Shown here one piece after another: positions 8,968-17,841 of a DNA stretch of 36,245 nt (the stretch's first letter is position 1; each line of letters opens with the position of its first letter). Origin of the DNA: a bacterium (GTDB lineage Bacteria > Elusimicrobiota > Elusimicrobia > Elusimicrobiales > UBA9959); the NCBI GenBank assembly GCA_021811405.1, contig JAJZOZ010000007.1:1-36245 (forward strand), in the 5' to 3' direction. The notes under the pieces are model-generated. The model made no database searches, was not told where the DNA came from, and worked only from the letters and a program-made list of their open reading frames with translations. Position numbers and translations under genes: made by a program.

Positions 8968-10364
8968 ATATGGGACTTTTCGAAACCGAGCTCAAAGTGG
9001 TGAATATAGGCCTGGAAGCGTTCATGCAGGGCCTGCGCGATTCCGGAGTGAAAGCGGTGCAGGCTAAGTTCAAGCCCCCGCTGGTCTCCGACGCTTCGCT
9101 GTTCGCGAAAGCCGCCAAGGCCTCCGCGCGCGTCGAGAAGGCCAACCGCAAGGCGATGGAGAGGATACTCGCCGCCAAGCCCGCCCTGACGGGCATGGGG
9201 ATCGCCCTGGACGTTATACCGGGCATGCGCAAGGACCTGATATTGCACGCCGGGCCCCCGGTCTCCTGGGGCAGGATGTGCGGCCCGATGCGCGGCGGCA
9301 TCATGGCCGCGCTGATGTACGAGGGGCTTGCCAAGACTCCGGAAGAGGCCGGGAAGCTGGCGGCCTCCGGCAAGATCAAGTACGAGCCCTGCCACGAGCA
9401 CGGCGCAGTCGGGCCGATGGCCGGCATAATCTCCGCGTCGATGCCGGTCTTCATCGTGAAGAACGAGGCGCACGGCAACACGGCCTACGCCACGCAGAAC
9501 GAGGGCCTCGGCAAGGTGCTGCGCTACGGCGCCTATTCCCCGGAGGTGATAGAGCGCCTGAAATGGATGGAGAAGGTCCTTTACCCGGCGCTCAGGGACG
9601 CCATAGAGTTCCTCGGCAGGGTGGACCTGAAGGCTATGGTGGCGCAGGCGCTGCACATGGGTGACGAGGTCCACAACCGCAACCGCGCCGGGACCTCGCT
9701 GTTCTACCGCGCCATCGCTCCGGCCGTCATCAGGACCTGCAAGGACCCGGAGACCGCCGCCAAGGTGCTGGATTTCGTGAACGGCAACGACCATTTCTTC
9801 CTTAACCTCTCGATGGCGCTGTCGAAGGCCTCGCTGGACGCGGGGCGGGACGTGAAGGATTCCAGCGTGGTGGTGGTGATGGCCCGCAACGGCACCGAGT
9901 TCGGCGTGCAGCTCTCCGGTACCGGCGGGAAATGGTTCACGGGACCGGCGCCAGTGCCGGACGCGCTGTATTTCCCGGGTTACACCAAGGCGGACGCGAA
10001 CCCGGACATCGGCGACTCGGCCATCACGGAGACGAACGGGCTGGGCGGCTTCGCGATAGCGGCGGCGCCGGCGATCGTGCAGTTCGTCGGAGGCAGCGCC
10101 TCCGACGCCGTGAGCTACACGATGGCCATGTACGGGATAACGGCGGCGGAGAGCAATATCTACAAGATCCCCGCGCTGGATTTCCGTGGCACCCCCACGG
10201 GCATAGACGTCGTCAAGGTGGCTAAGACCGGCATCCTGCCGTTCATCGACACCGGCGTGGCGCATAAGGACCCCGGAGTGGGCCAGGTGGGGGCCGGCGT
10301 GCTCAGCGCCCCGCCCGAGCCCTTCGCCCGCGCCTTCGAGCATTTCGCCAGGACCCTGAAGTAG
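8964..10364 (+). CDS. DUF1116 (YlbE-like) protein, partner of FdrA
   Basis: Overlaps the fdrA stop (GTG at 8964 or ATG at 8970). Conserved DUF1116 segments: AGPPVSWGRMCGPMRGGIMAALMYEG, EPCHEHGAVGPMAGIISASMPVFIVKNEAHGNTAYATQNEGLGKVLRYG. Confidence 0.92.
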   Translation: MNMGLFETELKVVNIGLEAFMQGLRDSGVKAVQAKFKPPLVSDASLFAKAAKASARVEKANRKAMERILAAKPALTGMGIALDVIPGMRKDLILHAGPPVSWGRMCGPMRGGIMAALMYEGLAKTPEEAGKLAASGKIKYEPCHEHGAVGPMAGIISASMPVFIVKNEAHGNTAYATQNEGLGKVLRYGAYSPEVIERLKWMEKVLYPALRDAIEFLGRVDLKAMVAQALHMGDEVHNRNRAGTSLFYRAIAPAVIRTCKDPETAAKVLDFVNGNDHFFLNLSMALSKASLDAGRDVKDSSVVVVMARNGTEFGVQLSGTGGKWFTGPAPVPDALYFPGYTKADANPDIGDSAITETNGLGGFAIAAAPAIVQFVGGSASDAVSYTMAMYGITAAESNIYKIPALDFRGTPTGIDVVKVAKTGILPFIDTGVAHKDPGVGQVGAGVLSAPPEPFARAFEHFARTLK

Positions 10365-10386
10365 CGGAAGCCCGGAACCGATAAAA

Positions 10387-10416
10387 AAGAAGCCCTTTTC
10401 CAGGGCTTCTTCTTTA
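10387..10416. terminator. Rho-independent terminator after the DUF1116 gene
   Basis: aagaagccc (10387-10395) / gggcttctt (10403-10411), loop ttttcca; A-tract before and T-rich stretch after. Confidence 0.85.
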
Positions 10417-10461
10417 AATGTCGCCGCCCCTGCCATTTAGGGGAGAGACGGGGATTCCGGG

Positions 10462-10490
10462 TTGTAATGCATCCGGGGATTTGCTATTAT
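10462..10490 (+). promoter_or_regulatory. Putative sigma70-type promoter for the rimP-nusA-infB operon
   Basis: TTGTAA (10462-10467), 17-bp spacer, TATTAT (10485-10490), directly downstream of the terminator at 10387-10416. Confidence 0.6.
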
Positions 10491-10548
10491 TATATATGGA
10501 AGGTGGCTGTTGTTCAGGCCGCTTTTTTTACTAAATAGGCAGGCTATC

Positions 10549-11013
10549 ATGGACAAGACCAAGATCGAGACCGAAGTGGCGAATACTCTGGACCTGAGCG
10601 GGTTCGAGCTGGTGGACATCAAGTACGGCAGCCATAACGGCAAGCCGCTGCTGCAGGTCTTCGTGGACCGCGAGCAGGGCGGCGTCACGCTGGACGACTG
10701 CGAGGCGCTGAGCGAGAAGGTCGGCGCCTGCCTGGACATGAACAATTTCTACGAGAACGGGTACTTCCTGGAGGTCTCCTCCCCCGGCATGGACCGCGTC
10801 CTCAAGAAGGAAAAGGATTTCAAGCGCTTCGCCGGCAGGCACGCGAAGGTCCGCCTTAAGCTCCCGCTTAACGGCTCGCGCGTGTTCTACGGCGACATCT
10901 CCGGCTTTGAGAACGGGCAGGTGCTGCTGACCGGGGACCTGAAATTCAAACTGGAGGATATCGACGAGGCCAGGCTGCATCCTACCGACGACGAGATCCT
11001 TAAAAGGAAATAA
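10549..11013 (+). CDS. rimP: Ribosome maturation factor RimP (start at internal Met, MDKTKIETEV)
   Basis: FELVDIKYGSHNGKPLLQVFVDREQGGVTLDDCEALSEKVGACLD...YFLEVSSPGMDRVLKKEKDF; adjacent to nusA. Confidence 0.93.
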   Translation: MDKTKIETEVANTLDLSGFELVDIKYGSHNGKPLLQVFVDREQGGVTLDDCEALSEKVGACLDMNNFYENGYFLEVSSPGMDRVLKKEKDFKRFAGRHAKVRLKLPLNGSRVFYGDISGFENGQVLLTGDLKFKLEDIDEARLHPTDDEILKRK

Positions 11014-11028
11014 AGGGGTAAGACTAAA

Positions 11029-12381
11029 ATGAGCAAGGAACAGAAGACCAAATCGGAACTTTTACTCGCGCTGGAGCAGCTCGAGCGCGAAAAGAACATC
11101 AAGCGCGAGGACGTGTTCAAGACCATCACGGACTCCCTCGTCAGCGCGCTGCGCAAATACTTCGGCAAGACCGCGCAGATCATGGCCGGCATAGACCCGG
11201 AGACCGGCGAGATGGCAGGCTTCCTGGTCAAGAAGGTCGCGGACCCGGTAGTCACTTCCGAGCTGGAGATCTCCGCCGAGGAGGCGCAGAAGTACCAGCC
11301 CGGCGCCAAGCTCGGCGACGACGTGCATATCCCGGTGCCGATACAGGACTTCTCCCGCATAGCGGCCCAGACCGCCAAGCAGGTGCTGATCCAGAAGATC
11401 CGCGAGATCGAGAAGGTCCGCATTTACGACGAGTACAAGCCGCGCGAGGGCGAGGTCGTCACCGGCCTGGTGCACCACGTGGCCGGCCGCGACATCTTCG
11501 TGGACCTCGGCAAGGCCGAGGCCATCCTGCCCTTCTCCGAGCAGATCCGCCGCGAGCACTACAGCGTCAACCAGCGCGTGCGCGCCATCATCCACCGCGT
11601 CGATAAGGAGAACAAGGGCCTGCAGATAGTCCTTTCCCGCGCTTCCGGCGCCTTCCTGAAGGCGCTGTTCGAGGCCGAGGTGCCCGAGATAGCCGAGAAG
11701 GTCATCGAGATAGTCGACGTCGTCCGCGACCCCGGCTTCCGCGCCAAGGTGCTAGTGCGCAGCAACTCCCCCAAGGTGGACCCCGTCGGCGCCTGCGTCG
11801 GCATCCGCGGCTCGCGCATCCGCGTCATCATGAGCGAGCTCGCCAACGAGAAGATCGACCTTATCCCCTATATCGAGGATACGTTGACGATGATAGCCAA
11901 ATCCTTCTCCCCCGCCACCGTCAGTTCCGTGAGGGTGCTGGACAAGGAGGCCAAGAGGGCCCAGGTGATAGTCCCCGACGACCAGCTCGCGATGGCCATC
12001 GGCCGCGAGGGCCAGAACATCCGCCTCGCCAGCAGGCTGACCGGCTGGGAGATAGAGGTGAAGTCCGAAGGCCAGCGCCAGGAGGAGCAGCGCAAGACCA
12101 CGGACCAGGCCATGCACGACCTGCTCAAGATCGAGGGCGTGGGCGCCAAGGTGGCCGAGACCATGATAACGATGGGCGTTCTCGACATCCGCACGCTGGC
12201 GGGCATAACCGAGGAGGAGCTCTGCTCCCTCGAAGGCATAGGCGAGAAGACCGCGCAGAAGATCCTCGCCGGCGCCAAGAAGTTCCTCGAAGAGAACCCG
12301 AATTACGGCCAGGAGCCCGCCCCGGAAGTGGCCCCCGAGACTGAAGAGGTGAAAAATGACAGCGAAGAAGAAGGAAAATGA
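11029..12381 (+). CDS. nusA: Transcription termination/antitermination factor NusA
   Basis: NusA N-domain, S1 (GEVVTGLVHHVAGRDIFVDLGKAEAILP), KH domains (GACVGIRGSRIRVIMSELANEKIDLIPY; AIGREGQNIRLASRLTGWEI) and a C-terminal HhH region. Confidence 0.98.
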   Translation: MSKEQKTKSELLLALEQLEREKNIKREDVFKTITDSLVSALRKYFGKTAQIMAGIDPETGEMAGFLVKKVADPVVTSELEISAEEAQKYQPGAKLGDDVHIPVPIQDFSRIAAQTAKQVLIQKIREIEKVRIYDEYKPREGEVVTGLVHHVAGRDIFVDLGKAEAILPFSEQIRREHYSVNQRVRAIIHRVDKENKGLQIVLSRASGAFLKALFEAEVPEIAEKVIEIVDVVRDPGFRAKVLVRSNSPKVDPVGACVGIRGSRIRVIMSELANEKIDLIPYIEDTLTMIAKSFSPATVSSVRVLDKEAKRAQVIVPDDQLAMAIGREGQNIRLASRLTGWEIEVKSEGQRQEEQRKTTDQAMHDLLKIEGVGAKVAETMITMGVLDIRTLAGITEEELCSLEGIGEKTAQKILAGAKKFLEENPNYGQEPAPEVAPETEEVKNDSEEEGK

Positions 12382-14908
12382 GGATTTAGAGAAAAAGGAC
12401 TCGGCGGCGAAACCTGAGGGCGAGGCCAAGCCCAAGAAGAAGGCCGCGCCGAAAAAGAAGGCCGAAGGCGAGATCGACGCGGACAAGAAAGCCCCGGCTA
12501 AGAAGCCCGCGCCCAAGAAGAAGGCCGAAGGCGAGGCGGCGGCCTCCGGCGAATCCAGGCAAACCGGAGAGGCGAAGCCGGCCAAGGCCGCTTCCAAGTC
12601 CCGCAAGACCAAGACCGAGGAGCCCGCGGCCGAGCCGCCCGAGCTCCCGAAGATCCCGGACTTCAAGCGCTTCATGTTCTCCCATTCCACCGCGGAGGGC
12701 ACGATAGCTTCCGGCCCCTCCGGCGCAAAGGAAGAGCCGAAGCCGGCCGAGCCTCCGAAGCCGGAGCCGCCCGCCGCGCCCGCGCCGGCCAAGCCCGCGG
12801 TCCCTCCGCAGGCCCTTCCGCCGGTCCCCAAACCGGCCGCGCCCGCCGCGAGGCCTCCGGTCTCCCCCGTGGTCAGGCCGGCGGGCACTCCGCCGCCTCC
12901 GCCCAGGCCGGCCCCGCGGCTGATCATCCCGCCGTTGATAAAGCCCTCGGCCCCTGCCATGCGCCCCGGCCCGGCCGTAGTAAAACCGTCCCCGCAGCCG
13001 CAGCGTCCCCCCTCCGGGCCCGGTCACCATCAGCCGAAGCAGCACGGACGTCCGGCTCCCAAGCCGGCCCCGAAGCCGGCGCCTAAGCCGGAGCCGGCCC
13101 CGGCGCCGCAGGAGCAGCCGGCCGAGAAGGGCGCGCTGCCCAAGCTGAAGGTCCCGACCAACATCATCGTCCGCGAACTGGCGGAGAAGATGGGCGTGAA
13201 GACCACCGACCTCATCAAGAAGCTGATGGGCATGGGCGTGTTCGCCACCATCAACCAGCGCCTCGACGCCGACGCGGCCCAGCTGATAGCCGCGGACTTC
13301 GGTTTCGACCTGGAACTGATCCCGATGTACGGAGAGGACGAGCTCGCCGAGGAGATAGAGAAGGAGAAGCCGGAGGACCTCAAGCCCCGCTCCCCGATCA
13401 TCACCATCATGGGCCACGTCGACCACGGTAAAACTACGCTGCTGGACGCGCTGCGCGAGTCCAACGTAGTGGATACCGAGGCCGGCCAGATCACGCAGCA
13501 CATCGGCGCCTACATGGTGAAGACCTCGCGAGGCAACATCACCGTGCTGGACACCCCGGGCCACGAGGCTTTCACCGCCATGCGCGCGCACGGCGTGAAG
13601 ATCACCGACATCGTCGTGCTGGTGGTCTCTGCCGTGGACGGGGTGATGCCCCAGACGCTGGAGGCCATCAACCACGCCAAGGCCGCCGACGCGCCCATCA
13701 TCGTGGCTATCAACAAGATAGACCTCCCTACCGCGAACACCCAGCAGATCAAACAGCAGCTGGCCAACCACGGCCTGCTGCCCGAGGACTGGGGCGGCAA
13801 GACCCCGATGGTGGAGGTGTCGGCCAAGAAGCGCCTCAACCTGGACAAGCTGCTGGAGATCGTCAGCATCCAGGCGGAGTTGATGGAACTGAAGGCAAAC
13901 CCGGACAAGCCGGGCCAGGGTATCGTGATCGAGTCGCGCCTCGACCCGAAGAAAGGCATCGTGGCCACGATCATCAACGTGACCGGCACGATCAAGGTCG
14001 GCGACCCGTTCACCGTCGGCGCCGCGCACGGCAAGGTGCGCGCGCTCGTGGACGACCGCGGCAACCGGCTCGACGAGCTGAAGCCCAGCATGCCGGCCGA
14101 GGTGCTCGGCGTCAGCGGCGAGGTCCCGACCGCCGGCGACGTGCTGAAGGTGGCCGAGAACGAGAAGGAAGCCCGCCACGTGGCCGACAAGCGCAAGCTG
14201 AACCGCCGCGAGGAGGCCCTCAGCCACCAGAAGCACGTGACGCTGCTGTCGCTCAAGTCCCAGGTGGACCAGCACCAGCTCAAGAACCTCAACGTCGTCC
14301 TCAAGACCGACGTGTTCGGCTCGCAGCAGGCGATCAAGGACTCGCTGGAGCGTATGAGCACCAACGAGGTGGCGATACAGATGCTCCACACCGGCATCGG
14401 CAACATAACCGAGTCGGACGTGCTGCTGGCGAAGGCCTCCTCCGCCGTAATTCTCGGCTTCCACGTGGACGCCGACACCAAGGTGCGAGAGGCCGCCAAG
14501 GCCGCGGACGTCGAGATCCGCGAGTACAGCATCATCTACGACCTGCTCGAGGACGTGCGCGCCGCGATGAGCGGCCTGCTGGCCCCCGAGATCGTAGAGA
14601 CCGTGACCGGCAGGGCGAAGATCCTCCAGATCTTCGACCTGAGCTCGGGCAAGATCGCCGGCTCCCGCCTGCTGGAGGGCAAGCTGGTCCGCAACCAGCC
14701 CGTCCGCGTCATGCGCGGCGGAGAGAAGGTCGGAGAGGGCAAGATCTCCGGCCTGAAGCACTTCAAGGAGGACGTCAGGGAGGTCGTGCAGAAGGACATG
14801 GAGTGCGGCGTCCTGATAGACGGCTTCAAGGAGTACCAGCCCGAGGACCTCATAGAGGCCATAACCAAGGAGGAGCGTATCCGGCGCCTCGCGGCGCCGG
14901 GCGCCTGA
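12356..14908 (+). CDS. infB: Translation initiation factor IF-2
   Basis: IF-2 N-domain plus G domain: [42 protein letters not shown]. Long Lys/Ala/Pro-rich N-terminal extension. Start overlaps the nusA 3' end by 26 bp. Confidence 0.98.
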   Translation: MTAKKKENEDLEKKDSAAKPEGEAKPKKKAAPKKKAEGEIDADKKAPAKKPAPKKKAEGEAAASGESRQTGEAKPAKAASKSRKTKTEEPAAEPPELPKIPDFKRFMFSHSTAEGTIASGPSGAKEEPKPAEPPKPEPPAAPAPAKPAVPPQALPPVPKPAAPAARPPVSPVVRPAGTPPPPPRPAPRLIIPPLIKPSAPAMRPGPAVVKPSPQPQRPPSGPGHHQPKQHGRPAPKPAPKPAPKPEPAPAPQEQPAEKGALPKLKVPTNIIVRELAEKMGVKTTDLIKKLMGMGVFATINQRLDADAAQLIAADFGFDLELIPMYGEDELAEEIEKEKPEDLKPRSPIITIMGHVDHGKTTLLDALRESNVVDTEAGQITQHIGAYMVKTSRGNITVLDTPGHEAFTAMRAHGVKITDIVVLVVSAVDGVMPQTLEAINHAKAADAPIIVAINKIDLPTANTQQIKQQLANHGLLPEDWGGKTPMVEVSAKKRLNLDKLLEIVSIQAELMELKANPDKPGQGIVIESRLDPKKGIVATIINVTGTIKVGDPFTVGAAHGKVRALVDDRGNRLDELKPSMPAEVLGVSGEVPTAGDVLKVAENEKEARHVADKRKLNRREEALSHQKHVTLLSLKSQVDQHQLKNLNVVLKTDVFGSQQAIKDSLERMSTNEVAIQMLHTGIGNITESDVLLAKASSAVILGFHVDADTKVREAAKAADVEIREYSIIYDLLEDVRAAMSGLLAPEIVETVTGRAKILQIFDLSSGKIAGSRLLEGKLVRNQPVRVMRGGEKVGEGKISGLKHFKEDVREVVQKDMECGVLIDGFKEYQPEDLIEAITKEERIRRLAAPGA

Positions 14909-14913
14909 TCCCG

Positions 14914-15288
14914 GTGGCCGGAAAACGCAACGAGAGGCTCCGGGAGCTTTTCCTCCACGAGATCAGCGCGGCGCTGCGCGGCGTCAACGGGCTTAACGCC
15001 CACGGCCTGTTGACGCTGACCGGCACCGAGCTGACCCGCGACGGGAAGATCCTGTACGTCTTCTATTCGGTGCTCGGCACGCCGGAGGACAGGCGCCGCA
15101 AGGAGCTGCTCCTGAACGCGAACCTGCGCGATATCCGCACGCTGCTGTTCCGGCGCCTCCGGCTGAAGGTGATCCCCGAGATAGTCTTCAAGTTCGACGA
15201 GACCCCGGAGAAGGCCTCGCACCTTGAGGACATTTTCAAGCGCATACGCTCCGAACATGAAAAAAGCGATGAAGACCCCCGACCTTGA
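14914..15288 (+). CDS. rbfA: Ribosome-binding factor A (GTG start proposed)
   Basis: VAGKRNERLRELFLHEISAALRG...LTGTELTRDGKILYVFYSVLG...IRTLLFRRLRLKVIPEIVFKFDET; the ORF-track start at 14803 lies inside infB. Confidence 0.9.
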   Translation: MAGKRNERLRELFLHEISAALRGVNGLNAHGLLTLTGTELTRDGKILYVFYSVLGTPEDRRRKELLLNANLRDIRTLLFRRLRLKVIPEIVFKFDETPEKASHLEDIFKRIRSEHEKSDEDPRP

Positions 15289-16243
15289 GGCGGAGTTCAA
15301 GCGCCTGGAGGAGCTGATCGCCAGGTCAGAGACCTTCTTCCTGGCCGGCCACCTCAACCCGGACGCCGACACTATCGGTTCCATGCTGGCCATAGCCTCG
15401 GTGCTCAAGCGGCTCGGCAAGAAGGTCCGCCTGTTCTCGCAGGACCCCGTCCCGGAGAACCTGCGCTTCCTGCCGCACGTCCGCGGCATCCGCTCCCGGC
15501 TGCCGGCGGGCAGGTTCGACGCGGCCATCCTGCTGGAGTGCTCGGTCCCCTCCCGCGGCGGGAACCTCGAGCCGGTGCTCAAACGCTCCGGCACCGTGGT
15601 CAACATCGACCATCACAAGACGTCGGAGTTCTACGGCGACATCAACATAGTGGAGACGCATTCCTCCTCCACGGCTGAGATCGTCTACCGCCTGTTCTAC
15701 AACATGAACGTCATCGTCAGCAGGCGGGAGGCCGCCTGCCTCTACACCGGTATCGTCACCGACACCGGCCGCTTCCATTTCCCGGCGACCAGCCCGCGCA
15801 CCCTCGAGGTGGCCTCCAGGCTTCTGGAGACCGGCTTCAAGTTCTCCCGTATCAACGACCTGCTCTACGCCACCAAGGCCTGCGAATCCCTGAAGATACT
15901 GGGGCGCGCGCTGGAGAGCCTGGAGCTGAAGCTCGGCGGCAAGCTGGCGGTGCTGACGCTGAAGCACTCCGACTTCAAGGCCTTCTCCGCGCGCTCGGAG
16001 CACAGCGAGAACGTCATCAACTACGGCATGATGCCCCCCGGGGTCAAGGCCGCGGTGATGTTCCGCGAGGAAGCGGACCGCGTCAGCGTCACCTTCCGCT
16101 CCCGCGGGCACCTGGACGTCAGCCTGGTGGCCAAGGCGTTCGGCGGCGGAGGCCACCGCAACGCCTCCGGCTGCCGCGTGCGCGGCACGCTGGCCGCGGC
16201 CAGGGAAAAGGTCCTCTCCGTCCTGACGCGGCTGCTGGCCTGA
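15257..16243 (+). CDS. nrnA: DHH/DHHA1 bifunctional oligoribonuclease/PAP phosphatase (NrnA family)
   Basis: FFLAGHLNPDADTIGSMLAIASVLKRLGK, VNIDHHKTSEFYGDINIV, GIVTDTGRFHFPATSPRTLEVA, FGGGGHRNASGCRV. Confidence 0.93.
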   Translation: MKKAMKTPDLEAEFKRLEELIARSETFFLAGHLNPDADTIGSMLAIASVLKRLGKKVRLFSQDPVPENLRFLPHVRGIRSRLPAGRFDAAILLECSVPSRGGNLEPVLKRSGTVVNIDHHKTSEFYGDINIVETHSSSTAEIVYRLFYNMNVIVSRREAACLYTGIVTDTGRFHFPATSPRTLEVASRLLETGFKFSRINDLLYATKACESLKILGRALESLELKLGGKLAVLTLKHSDFKAFSARSEHSENVINYGMMPPGVKAAVMFREEADRVSVTFRSRGHLDVSLVAKAFGGGGHRNASGCRVRGTLAAAREKVLSVLTRLLA

Positions 16244-16947
16244 TGAACGCCTCCCCCTCGGGAATGTTCCTGTTCGACAAGCCGCGCGGCATCACGTCGC
16301 ACGACGCCGTCTACCTGCTGCGCCGCAAGCTCGGCGTCAAGCGCATAGGGCATACCGGCACCCTGGACCCCATGGCCACCGGCCTGCTGATCCTGCTGGT
16401 GGGCTCCGCCACCTCCGCGCAGGCCTCCCTGCAGGGATCTCACAAGACTTACTCCGGCACTATCTCCTTCGGCGCTGAAACTGATACCTGGGACGCGGAA
16501 GGCAAGACGGTGGCCGAGGCCCCTCCGCCGGCGCTTGACCCCGCCTCGCTGGAGAAGGCCGTCCAGGCATTCAGCGGCCGGATCGTACAGCAGGTCCCCC
16601 CTTTCTCCGCCGTCCGCATGAACGGGCAGCCTATGTACAAGCTCGCCCGCCGCAACCAGGCCATGCCGGAGGTGCGCAGGGAGGCCGAACTGCGCTGGCT
16701 CTCCTGGACCCCCCGTCCGCCGCAGCTGGATTTCGAGATCGAGTGCACCGGCGGGACGTACATCCGCTCAGTCGCCTGCGAGCTCGGGCGCTTCCTGGGC
16801 TCCCGGGCCCACCTGTCCGCCCTCAGGCGCACGGCCATAGGCGGCATCGGCGTCGGCGGCGCCGTCACGGCGGAGGCCCTGGCGGCGATGACCGCGGAGC
16901 AGGCGCTGGCCCGCCTGCTGCCGGTCGGGGAGCCGGCGGATGCCTGA
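16243..16947 (+). CDS. truB: tRNA pseudouridine(55) synthase TruB
   Basis: MFLFDKPRGITSHDAVYLLRRKLGVKRIGHTGTLDPMATGLLILLVG; start overlaps the nrnA stop. Confidence 0.97.
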   Translation: MNASPSGMFLFDKPRGITSHDAVYLLRRKLGVKRIGHTGTLDPMATGLLILLVGSATSAQASLQGSHKTYSGTISFGAETDTWDAEGKTVAEAPPPALDPASLEKAVQAFSGRIVQQVPPFSAVRMNGQPMYKLARRNQAMPEVRREAELRWLSWTPRPPQLDFEIECTGGTYIRSVACELGRFLGSRAHLSALRRTAIGGIGVGGAVTAEALAAMTAEQALARLLPVGEPADA

Positions 16948-17830
16948 TTTCGTCGCGATCGGCAGCTTCGACGGCGTGCACCGCGGCCACCGCAGGATGA
17001 TACGCGCCGCCATGCGCGAGGCGCTGCGCGCCGGCATGCGCAGCCGCGTGGTCTACTTCCCGGTCCCCCCCAAGTTCTTCTTCTCCGGGGAGAGAGAGAA
17101 CTGCCTGATAACCCTACCGGAGGAACGCGAGCGGCTCATCGCCTCCCTGCGCCCGGACGTCGTGGAGCCTCTGCCTTTCACGCGAGAAGTCTCGCTGATG
17201 CCGGCGCGGGAGTTCTTCTCCGAGATGATCCTGGGCCGCTACCGGGCCGGCGGGCTGTGCGTGGGACCTGATTTCGCCGTAGGGCGAGGACGCGAGGGGC
17301 ACCTGAACTTCCTGAGGGAGGCCTGCGGGCGCGAAGGGGTAGCGCTGAGGAAGGTCCCGTTCTCCATGCGCGGCGGTCACCGCATTTCCTCCAGCCTGAT
17401 CCGGGCGCATCTGCGCGCCGGGGCCGTTGAGGAGGCCAACGTCTGCCTGGGCTGGGATTACAGCGTCTCCGGGCCGGTGATACGCGGGGCCGGGCTGGGG
17501 CGCAAACTGGGTTTCCCTACCGCCAACGTCGGCGCCGATCCGGCCAAGATCCTCCCGCCCGGCATCTTCGCCGCCACGGTCAAGGCGGCAGGCGGCGTTC
17601 ACCGGGCGGTGGTCAACGTCGGGCGCCGTCCCACCGTGGACACCCTCGGGTCCCGGGTGATACTGGAGGCCCACATACTGGATTTCTCGCGCTCGATATA
17701 CGGGCGCGCGATAGAGGTGACCTTCCTGAAGCACCTCCGCCCCGAGCGCCGCTTCGCCTCGAAAGAGTCGCTGATACGCCACATCAGGAGCGACATCGCC
17801 GCCGCCCGGCGGTTCTTTTCGCGCCGCTGA
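16940..17830 (+). CDS. ribF: Bifunctional riboflavin kinase / FMN adenylyltransferase
   Basis: VAIGSFDGVHRGHRRMI, ISSSLIRAHLRAGAVEEAN, GLGRKLGFPTANV. Confidence 0.95.
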   Translation: MPDFVAIGSFDGVHRGHRRMIRAAMREALRAGMRSRVVYFPVPPKFFFSGERENCLITLPEERERLIASLRPDVVEPLPFTREVSLMPAREFFSEMILGRYRAGGLCVGPDFAVGRGREGHLNFLREACGREGVALRKVPFSMRGGHRISSSLIRAHLRAGAVEEANVCLGWDYSVSGPVIRGAGLGRKLGFPTANVGADPAKILPPGIFAATVKAAGGVHRAVVNVGRRPTVDTLGSRVILEAHILDFSRSIYGRAIEVTFLKHLRPERRFASKESLIRHIRSDIAAARRFFSRR

Positions 17831-17841
17831 AGCGGCTTGCG

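Noticed and set aside
12386-14761. 791-aa minus-strand ORF opposite infB
   Set aside because: Shadow ORF of a high-GC gene; no recognisable motif, and infB is unambiguous.
14803-14913. N-terminal 37 codons of the ORF-track rbfA ORF
   Set aside because: Lie inside the infB 3' end and give an Arg/Pro-rich out-of-frame translation; the RbfA-like sequence begins at the GTG at 14914.
17820-17840. Small hairpin gccgc-tgaa-gcggc between convergent ribF and the amidohydrolase
   Set aside because: Only a 5-bp stem with no T-tract; not convincing as a terminator.
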